In this document: in pieces, positions 1 through 4,270 of the stretch
Layout: every line of letters starts with the position of its first letter
How positions within the stretch are numbered: position 1 is the stretch's first letter
Origin: an uncultured Dehalococcoidales bacterium
GTDB taxonomy: Bacteria; Chloroflexota; Dehalococcoidia; UBA1151; UBA1328
Reading direction: 5' to 3'
DNA: 6,600 nucleotides
NCBI GenBank assembly: GCA_905614375.1
Contig: CAJQSP010000019.1
Location: 1-6,600, forward strand
Program-made: the position numbers and the translations under genes
Notes under the pieces: model-generated
Told to the model about the DNA's origin: nothing
The model's input: only the letters and a program-made list of their open reading frames with translations
The model's database searches: none

Positions 1-931
1 GACCAAAACTGGTCATTGGAACCGTGTTCGAAACCACCGTTACGTATCCGATCGCAATAACCGGACTTCCGACCAACCCATTCGACGTCCATTCGCTTCC
101 ATTCCAGATCGAACCTTCCGAGATCTCAGATATCGACTCTGCCCCGGTTGACGAAAACGTCAGCAAAGCCAAATCTCGAGTTTTGTCCCAGCCTTTGACT
201 ACCGCATTCACTAGACCAACTCCTGGTATCGAAGCCTGAACAAGCGATTTTCCAGTAATCACGTGCTCGGCGGTTAACAGCTCGCCCGCGCCGATCACCA
301 CAGCCGACCCTGTTGCATTCCCAGCATCGATCCAAACGACGTGATCTTTGATGTCAGATTCGGTCAGGAACAGTTCGTGGTAATCACCACCGTCGGTTCC
401 TGCCAAGCCGATAGGACCAGCTACTCCTGCGTCACCCGCTTGACCTTTAGGCCCGATCGCTCCTGTATCTCCAGCAGGCCCGGGTTCACCTTGTAATCCT
501 GTTTCACCGATGGAGCCTGATTCGCCTTGAGGTCCAGAGGAGCCTGATTCGCCTTGAGGCCCAGAGGAGCCTGATTCGCCTTGAGGCCCAGAGGAGCCAG
601 ATTCGCCTTGAGGCCCAGAGAAGCCAGATTCGCCTTGAGGCCCTATAGGGCCAGTCGATCCTTCAGGTCCCGCGAGACCAGTTTTGCCTTGAGGCCCAAC
701 GGGGCCAGATTCGCCTTGCGGCCCAGAGGAGCCAGATTCGCCTTGAGGCCCTATAGGGCCAGTCGATCCTTCAGGTCCCGCGAGACCAGTTTCGCCAGAC
801 GGACCCGCAATTCCTTGCCCCCCTTGAGGACCAGGATTTCCTTGAATGCCCGCAGGGCCAACCGGACCCTGACACGCGACGAGACCTACAAAAACCGTGA
901 GAGTTAGAGCAACTGAAAAAAGGAGTTTCAT
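1..931 (-). CDS. Collagen-like lipoprotein with HtrA/trypsin-like protease domain (3' end outside window)
   Basis: Seen directly: 310 codons read without a stop to the left edge. Residues 1-20 are a lipoprotein signal (MKLL, hydrophobic core, LVAC), predicting lipidation at Cys20. Residues 22-180 are 53 uninterrupted Gly-X-Y triplets, rich in Glu, Gln and Ser with only two Lys, so the stalk is acidic. From about residue 183 a globular domain follows with GSAVVIGAGELLTAEHVI (208-225) and WDKTRDLALLTF. His223 and Asp253 are 30 residues apart, the same spacing as His105 and Asp135 of DegP/HtrA. The nucleophilic Ser would fall about 75 residues after the Asp, beyond the window edge, so activity cannot be judged. 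The ATG at 931 is preceded by AGGA with a 5-nt spacer. Known of the families: HtrA-type proteases act in the envelope and Gly-X-Y tracts form rigid triple helices. Inference: a membrane-anchored trimer displaying three protease-like heads on a stalk roughly 45 nm long. It is divergent from the beta-trefoil-like gene at 1112. Confidence 0.88.
   Translation of the reverse strand, partial: MKLLFSVALTLTVFVGLVACQGPVGPAGIQGNPGPQGGQGIAGPSGETGLAGPEGSTGPIGPQGESGSSGPQGESGPVGPQGKTGLAGPEGSTGPIGPQGESGFSGPQGESGSSGPQGESGSSGPQGESGSSGPQGESGSIGETGLQGEPGPAGDTGAIGPKGQAGDAGVAGPIGLAGTDGGDYHELFLTESDIKDHVVWIDAGNATGSAVVIGAGELLTAEHVITGKSLVQASIPGVGLVNAVVKGWDKTRDLALLTFSSTGAESISEISEGSIWNGSEWTSNGLVGSPVIAIGYVTVVSNTVPMTSFG
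509..805 (-). repeat. Eleven tandem 27-bp units encoding the 9-residue collagen motif GPQGESGSS and variants
   Basis: Residues 43-141 divide exactly into eleven 9-residue units. In order they are GPSGETGLA, GPEGSTGPI, GPQGESGSS, GPQGESGPV, GPQGKTGLA, GPEGSTGPI, GPQGESGFS, three copies of GPQGESGSS, and GPQGESGSI. The DNA is near-identical between several units, most strongly at 509-643. A higher-order unit of four motifs (36 residues, 108 bp) occurs twice, at residues 43-78 and 79-114. Such repeats can change length by slippage or recombination in whole 27-bp or 108-bp steps, keeping both the reading frame and the Gly-X-Y register. Confidence 0.9.
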
Positions 932-936
932 AGTGT

Positions 937-940
937 TCCT
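937..940 (-). promoter_or_regulatory. Ribosome binding site of the collagen-like lipoprotein gene
   Basis: On the minus strand AGGA is followed by a 5-nt spacer (ACACT) and ATG. This supports the start at 931, which also places a full lipoprotein signal peptide at the N-terminus. Confidence 0.7.
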
Positions 941-1054
941 GAATTACCAAAAAAATACGTTCCTAAAGTAACACCGCGAACATTACGACGATGCTCGCTA
1001 AAGCTTATCGCTGCCTTATTCGAGGTGTTCACACCATAATTACTTACGCCGATC

Positions 1055-1110
1055 ACCATTCCTCGGGTTCCTACTCTAGAATCGGCCGATACCCCGAAAT
1101 ACGAATATAT
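1055..1110 (+). repeat. Degenerate copy of the orn upstream/start region
   Basis: Aligned without gaps to 1761-1816, 42 of 56 bases match, including a 14-bp identical block TAGAATCGGCCGAT (1077-1090) and a 10-bp block AAATACGAAT (1097-1106). In this copy the orn ATG has become ATA (1089-1091), and the orn reading frame is closed by TGA at 1113. Beyond about 1110 similarity fades to scattered matches. It lies directly before the TTG of the beta-trefoil-like gene. It could be a decayed partial duplication of orn or a shared regulatory element. Confidence 0.6.
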
Positions 1111-1111
1111 A

Positions 1112-1588
1112 TTGAAAAGAACTGCCGTTGTGATTACGGGCTTAGTGATCGTGTTCATCGACCCGTGCGGTAATGATGAAGCAGAACAAGCCGTTACCAA
1201 CAGCTCGAACACTCATGACATCCTGCCGAATCGCCTGATCCGTTTAGTAGACCCTTTGGACGATGCGGATCACTACTGCATCGATGTCAGAGGTTTTGGC
1301 CCTAATCCTCAGATACATAATTCTCTGCAGGCGCGCACATGCAAACCTAACGACAACCGTGACCAGCAGTTTACTTACAAGTGGCCAAGCGGGCTGATTT
1401 ACTCAGAAGAATTTGATCTTTGCATGGAAGCGGAATCTCTAGTGCCGTATAGCTCTCAAATATTCTTAGAGAGTGTTAAAACAGTACTAAGCAAAGATTT
1501 AAATATCACGATGAAGGCACCATTCACCTCATACTTTACCTCACAAACAAACTATGCATCACTGTTGCAAATAGAGAAGGTCACGTGA
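1112..1588 (+). CDS. Small exported protein with ricin-type beta-trefoil-like core
   Basis: 158 residues, product not firmly recognised. Residues 1-16 (MKRTAVVITGLVIVFI) look like a short signal peptide. Cys19 sits where a lipid-anchored Cys would be and is followed by GNDEAEQ, typical of lipoproteins, but the preceding residues IDP do not make a proper lipobox, so lipidation is doubtful. Residues 41-110 resemble one ricin-B/beta-trefoil repeat: RLIRLVDP, then YCIDVRGFG (Cys56), LQARTCKP (Cys77), DQQF (84-87, like the QxW position) and LCMEAE (Cys104). Such folds often bind carbohydrate, but no sugar-binding residues can be assigned and only one clear repeat is visible where lectins usually have three. 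The start is TTG with no recognisable Shine-Dalgarno; no ATG lies upstream in frame, and later GTG codons would cut the signal. It is divergent from the collagen-like gene. Possible roles are a surface binding protein or a decaying gene. Confidence 0.55.
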   Translation: MKRTAVVITGLVIVFIDPCGNDEAEQAVTNSSNTHDILPNRLIRLVDPLDDADHYCIDVRGFGPNPQIHNSLQARTCKPNDNRDQQFTYKWPSGLIYSEEFDLCMEAESLVPYSSQIFLESVKTVLSKDLNITMKAPFTSYFTSQTNYASLLQIEKVT

Positions 1589-1628
1589 TCAACTCAATTC
1601 ACAAGCGTCACCAATTATTCGTCAAGAA

Positions 1629-1745
1629 ATGCGAATCAATCGATCTCAGACTAATGGCGTGGCTGTTCGACACCGGCGAAAGCGCAAGCGGATCGTAGCC
1701 GTGACTGTTATCGTGGTTCTCGATCTTGCGTTGATGCGATTGTGA
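1629..1745 (+). CDS. Possible 38-residue single-span membrane peptide
   Basis: An ATG-to-TGA frame encodes a basic N-terminal half (VRHRRKRKR, residues about 13-21) followed at once by a hydrophobic stretch IVAVTVIVVLDLALMRL. That is the charge layout of a small signal-anchor membrane protein with its N-terminus inside the cell. Upstream there is only a weak purine stretch (AAGAA) too close to the ATG, so translation is uncertain. It lies alone in the 206-bp gap between the beta-trefoil-like gene and orn, 49 bp before orn on the same strand. Chance is possible: a short open frame of this length is not rare, and the Asp inside the hydrophobic stretch weakens the case. Confidence 0.3.
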   Translation: MRINRSQTNGVAVRHRRKRKRIVAVTVIVVLDLALMRL

Positions 1746-1760
1746 TGACAGGTATTTCGA

Positions 1761-1816
1761 ACCACCCCGCGCTTTCCTCCAATAGAATCGGCCGATGTCA
1801 AAAAATACGAATTTAT
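1761..1816 (+). repeat. orn upstream/start region, second member of the 56-bp repeat pair
   Basis: This is the functional partner of the repeat at 1055-1110, 706 bp upstream. It covers the last 34 bases before orn and its first seven codons. The perfect 10-bp palindrome ATCGGCCGAT (1787-1796) is present in both members and here ends on the first two bases of the orn start codon. Confidence 0.6.
1783..1796 (+). promoter_or_regulatory. Candidate -10 element and palindrome at the orn start (leaderless mRNA candidate)
   Basis: TAGAAT (1783-1788) matches the TATAAT consensus at five of six positions and ends six bases before the A of the orn ATG, so transcription would begin at or next to the start codon. 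No purine-rich ribosome binding site precedes the ATG, and an in-frame TAG at 1783 rules out an earlier start. The palindrome ATCGGCCGAT overlaps the start. No convincing -35 hexamer is visible 16-19 bp upstream, so the promoter is an inference. Confidence 0.35.
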
Positions 1817-2343
1817 TCTGGGTCGACCTCGAAATGACAGGGCTCGGCGATGACCAAGTAATTGTCGAAATCGCTTCGCTTGTAACCGACGCCGATCTCA
1901 ATGTTCTCGCTGAAGGGCCAGAATTAGCCATTCACCGCACTCCTGAAGATATGGCTCGAATGGAAGACTGGCCGGCGAAGCAGCACAAGAAATCAGGACT
2001 TCTCGATCGAATCGAGGCATCGGAAATAGATATCGCAGAAGCCGAGCGCCAAACGCTTGAGTTCTTGAAAAAGTGGACCGAAAAAGGCAAAGTACCACTC
2101 TGCGGAAATTCGATCTGGGTCGACCGCCGTTTCTTGCACAATGAAATGCCAACTCTCGAAGGCTATCTTCACTACAGAATGGTCGATGTATCTTCATTCA
2201 AAGAAGTGGTTGAACGGTGGTATCCGAAAACCTTGCGCCCGCCTTCCAAGAAAGGCACACATCTTGCGATGAACGACGTTATCGAAAGTGTCGAAGAACT
2301 TCGCTGGTACCGCGAAAACATCTTCAAAGACTCCGGCGAATAA
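1795..2343 (+). CDS. orn: Oligoribonuclease (3'-to-5' exoribonuclease, DEDDh family)
   Basis: 182 residues, normal length for Orn (about 180). It degrades RNA two to a few nucleotides long, the last step of mRNA decay, and clears pGpG from cyclic-di-GMP turnover; it works as a cytoplasmic homodimer with divalent metal. All five catalytic positions are seen: Asp11 and Glu13 in FWVDLEMTGL, Asp110 in CGNSIWVDRRF, and His156 and Asp161 in GTHLAMNDVIES. The sequence follows E. coli Orn almost end to end (IVEIASLVTDADLNVLAEGP, LHYRMVDVSSFKE, EELRWYRENIF). The ATG at 1795 is the only possible start near the conserved N-terminus, since an in-frame TAG lies 12 bases upstream. The Shine-Dalgarno is missing, unusual beside the neighbouring genes. 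The gene appears to be transcribed alone, with 190 bp to the next gene. Confidence 0.96.
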   Translation: MSKNTNLFWVDLEMTGLGDDQVIVEIASLVTDADLNVLAEGPELAIHRTPEDMARMEDWPAKQHKKSGLLDRIEASEIDIAEAERQTLEFLKKWTEKGKVPLCGNSIWVDRRFLHNEMPTLEGYLHYRMVDVSSFKEVVERWYPKTLRPPSKKGTHLAMNDVIESVEELRWYRENIFKDSGE

Positions 2344-2434
2344 GAGTAGATACACACTGCCTTTACGGCCACACCGAGCTGCGATTAGCCCAACAGATGA
2401 TTTTCCGTTCAGCCGATCGTCCGTCGCATTTGGT

Positions 2435-2446
2435 ATTACCGGTAAT
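2435..2446 (+). promoter_or_regulatory. Perfect 12-bp palindrome ATTACCGGTAAT, operator-like
   Basis: The dyad is perfect over 12 bases and continues as GG/CC after one T-T mismatch on each side (2432-2449). It lies 88 bp before the ATG of the membrane protein gene and 91 bp after orn. It could be a repressor site for the downstream gene or chance; with only four central bases as a loop it would be a weak hairpin and has no T-tract. Confidence 0.3.
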
Positions 2447-2448
2447 TC

Positions 2449-2475
2449 CTCGGTAGTTCAGCGATTGAGAGCGCC
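2449..2475 (+). other. tRNA D-arm-like fragment in the gap downstream of orn
   Basis: CGGTAGTTCAG (2451-2461) is typical of positions 5-15 of bacterial tRNAs such as tRNA-Asp. GTTC can pair with the following GAGC around a 9-base loop, matching a D-arm. The loop lacks the usual GG pair, and no anticodon stem or T-arm with GGTTCGA follows. It is therefore not a functional tRNA; it may be a relic or chance. Confidence 0.2.
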
Positions 2476-2533
2476 ACAATATCCGCTATTTATTCCGTAT
2501 ATTCACGCTGCACTGTGATTGAATAGAAGTGAC

Positions 2534-3094
2534 ATGACAGATCAAAAGCAAAGTTATTTTCAACAAGTTAAGGCCTCCAGACGCATGTTCGGATTCCTCG
2601 GTTTAATGCTGGGAGTCACCGCAGGTGCTCTGACAGGGGTAGCCGTAAAGGGGCTCATCAGCGATCCGATAGTCACTGGCGGCGGGGCCGTTGCGTTCTA
2701 CACAGCATTCAGTATTAGTTCGCTGATGACAATGTTCGTGATGCTGAACTACATCACGATGACTTTGCGAATTTCAGGCGATGGATTAGATGTTCGCCTT
2801 GGTATGAAATCTGGATTGGTGAAGACTGAAGATTTGGTCGCTGCTCGCATAGCCGAGCCACAGTCTAGGATGACTCGGGCGGCTGCTCAGTCACGTCCTA
2901 ACATGCGAAGTATCTCCAGGATGTGGAGCGTGCTCGGCGTGAAGACGGGCGTTGAGCTTGACGTTCGATTAGGTGGCGACAACGGCAAAGTTGAGACTTG
3001 GTTCATCGCCTCAAATGACCCTGAATCGCTTAACGACAAGCTCATTGAAGTTATTGGATCAACCGATGACGAATCCATTGAGTCAGATTCCTAA
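2534..3094 (+). CDS. Two-span membrane protein with bacterial PH-like C-terminal domain
   Basis: 186 residues, function unknown. After a polar N-terminus there are two hydrophobic segments, about 19-42 (MFGFLGLMLGVTAGALTGVA) and 51-73 (GAVAFYTAFSISSLMTMFVM), separated by a short loop. Residues about 76-175 then read like a bacterial PH/YdbT-type domain: TLRISGDGLDVRLG, a charged helix-like region with MTRAAAQSRPNMRS, then GVELDVRLGGDN, KVETWFIASNDPESLNDKLIEVI. The pattern of 'DGL-VR-G' followed by 'dPe-L--kL' is common in small bacterial membrane proteins with this fold, whose ligands are mostly unknown. The tail is acidic (STDDESIESDS). ATG 2534 is preferred to the in-frame TTG at 2519: it has an AGAAG-containing purine stretch 5-10 bases upstream. 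It is convergent with the aldo/keto reductase gene, with 28 bp between the two stop codons and no clear terminator. Confidence 0.78.
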   Translation: MTDQKQSYFQQVKASRRMFGFLGLMLGVTAGALTGVAVKGLISDPIVTGGGAVAFYTAFSISSLMTMFVMLNYITMTLRISGDGLDVRLGMKSGLVKTEDLVAARIAEPQSRMTRAAAQSRPNMRSISRMWSVLGVKTGVELDVRLGGDNGKVETWFIASNDPESLNDKLIEVIGSTDDESIESDS

Positions 3095-3122
3095 TCTGAT
3101 AGCCAAATAGATCGTTCCTTGA

Positions 3123-4100
3123 CTAACGAGTCGGCAAGTACCGCTCGGTCTCCACGTTCAACGCCTCTAATTCGTCGCTACTAAGCGACCATCTCATCGA
3201 CGCTGCATTGTCTTTCGCTTGCATGGCTGATTTCGCTCCGGGTATTGGCAGCGTGCCGCGGAGTATCAACCAATTAAGTGCAACCTGAGACGGCGAGGCA
3301 CCGTGGGAGCTTGCGATATCGCTCATCAACGAAATCAGCGGAGGCAGCATCTTCAATCGCTTGCGTGCCCATCGCCACTTCCGCATGAACGGCGGTGGAT
3401 TGTCAGGGCGGTACTTTCCAGTGAGTAAACCTTCTGCAAGAGGTCCGTACGAGATCAATGAAACGTCTAAATCACTGCACGTTTCTAACACCCCGTTCGA
3501 TTCGATTTTTCGATTTAGCAGACTGTAACCGACCTGATTCGCAGCGAGAACTATGCCCTTACGCGCCAGCAGTTCGTGAGCACGTTTCGTTTGTTCTGCC
3601 GAGAAGTTCGAAACACCTACGGCTTTGACGAGTCCGTCTTGCGCGGCATCGCCAAGGGCATCGACCCAATATTCGAAGCTGCGAGGGCGAAACGGGAAGT
3701 GAACCTGATAGATATCGATGGATTCGGCGTTGAGTCGTTTCAAGCTGGCTTTGAGAGCGTTACGAAACGACGATTTGTGCAATCGCCAAGGGTACGGAAA
3801 GAACTTTGTGGCGACTAAAGGTTTCGGCGTCGAAGGCGAATTGGGGCTGATTGAAGTCGAACCGTTTACGTGCATACCAAGAATAATTTCCGACTTGCCA
3901 CGGCCGTATATCTCAGCGGTGTCGAACCAATTGATCCCGTTCTCTATACTCGCCGCGAACGCGGCAGCTAGGTCTTGGTCGGTGTACGACCGACCGTATC
4001 CCCAATAGAACGCACCCCCCCACTGCCAAGTTCCGGTTCCGACCGAGCTTACTTCAAGATCGGAACGACCCAGTCGTACTCGTTTGAGTTCGGTTTTCAT
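3123..4100 (-). CDS. Aldo/keto reductase
   Basis: 325 residues from the chosen start, the usual length for this NADP(H)-dependent TIM-barrel family, which reduces aldehydes and ketones or oxidises the alcohols. The catalytic tetrad is complete: Asp60 and Tyr65 in NWFDTAEIYG, Lys99 in LVATKFF and His134 in IYQVHFPF. Cofactor-binding segments are SYGPLAEGLLTGKY (217-230) and PIPGAKSAMQAKDN (285-298); VGVSNFS (161-167) and NQVGYSLLNR are further family signatures. The N-terminal GTGTWQWGGAFYWGYG resembles the group containing plant chloroplast and cyanobacterial reductases such as At1g06690; the substrate is not predictable. The frame stays open to 4259, but MKTELKRVRLGRSDLEVS is the normal family N-terminus, so ATG 4100 is chosen; ATG 4142 is the main alternative, and both have weak ribosome binding sites. 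Divergent from two sulfatase genes, it may act on a product of their pathway, which is inference. Confidence 0.9.
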   Translation of the reverse strand: MKTELKRVRLGRSDLEVSSVGTGTWQWGGAFYWGYGRSYTDQDLAAAFAASIENGINWFDTAEIYGRGKSEIILGMHVNGSTSISPNSPSTPKPLVATKFFPYPWRLHKSSFRNALKASLKRLNAESIDIYQVHFPFRPRSFEYWVDALGDAAQDGLVKAVGVSNFSAEQTKRAHELLARKGIVLAANQVGYSLLNRKIESNGVLETCSDLDVSLISYGPLAEGLLTGKYRPDNPPPFMRKWRWARKRLKMLPPLISLMSDIASSHGASPSQVALNWLILRGTLPIPGAKSAMQAKDNAASMRWSLSSDELEALNVETERYLPTR

Positions 4101-4163
4101 TGGCTTGTTCGATGGAAGGCTCACGGCGTTAAGGTTACGCATCAACACGCCACTTAGGATTGA

Positions 4164-4184
4164 TACCGCATAGATATGCGCGTA
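4164..4184. promoter_or_regulatory. Inverted repeat in the reductase/sulfatase divergent region
   Basis: CGCATA-GA-TATGCG (4167-4180) is a perfect 6+2+6 dyad. It extends by TAC on the left and GTA on the right if one C (4181) is bulged, giving nine-base arms. It lies 64 bp upstream of the reductase ATG and 87 bp upstream of the sulfatase TTG, a natural place for a shared operator. Confidence 0.35.
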
Positions 4185-4222
4185 GTCTTCGCACAGAAGT
4201 ACTAAAATCGTTCTGGGTCGGT

Positions 4223-4251
4223 TTGAAACGAATTTCGTACATATCGATTCT
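4223..4251 (+). promoter_or_regulatory. Weak promoter candidate for the sulfatase genes, with an embedded dyad
   Basis: TTGAAA (4223-4228) resembles a -35 hexamer. At 17 bp spacing GATTCT (4246-4251) is only a poor -10 match. Between them lies ACGAA-T-TTCGT (4228-4238), a perfect 5+1+5 dyad that could be a regulator site. The position, ending 20 bp before the TTG, is suitable, but the hexamer evidence is weak. Confidence 0.22.
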
Positions 4252-4259
4252 TTAGCCAC

Positions 4260-4263
4260 GGAG
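4260..4263 (+). promoter_or_regulatory. Ribosome binding site deciding a TTG start
   Basis: GGAG stands seven bases before TTG 4271. An in-frame TAG at 4253 and the absence of any ATG or GTG in between make this TTG the only available start that keeps the conserved sulfatase N-terminus. Confidence 0.65.
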
Positions 4264-4270
4264 TAGCAAG

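Noticed and set aside
509..805. Regular short repeats that might suggest a CRISPR array
   Set aside because: Units are contiguous 27-bp coding repeats without unique spacers and encode in-frame Gly-X-Y.
581..907. Forward-strand open frame of 108 codons with repeated RFALRPRGA-like units
   Set aside because: It is the antisense of the collagen-coding repeat; its periodicity follows from the 27-bp units, and the reverse strand has a signal peptide, ribosome binding site and perfect Gly-X-Y pattern.
991..1173. 60-codon forward frame in the gap before the beta-trefoil-like gene
   Set aside because: No family resemblance, no ribosome binding site, and it runs through the degenerate orn-start copy and into the signal region of the next gene in another frame.
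1580..1587. Palindrome TCACGTGA at the stop of the beta-trefoil-like gene
   Set aside because: Eight bases only, overlapping coding sequence and stop codon; expected by chance in a window of this size.
1608..1931. 107-codon reverse frame across the orn upstream region
   Set aside because: It overlaps the conserved N-terminus of orn antisense and shows no recognisable protein pattern.
2519..2533. TTG start five codons upstream for the membrane protein
   Set aside because: The ATG at 2534 has a better purine stretch upstream and the added residues show nothing specific.
4101..4259. N-terminal extension of the aldo/keto reductase to the first in-frame ATG at 4259
   Set aside because: It would add 53 residues unlike the family, leave 11 bp between divergent starts with no room for promoters, and cover the dyad region; the family N-terminus begins at the ATG at 4100.
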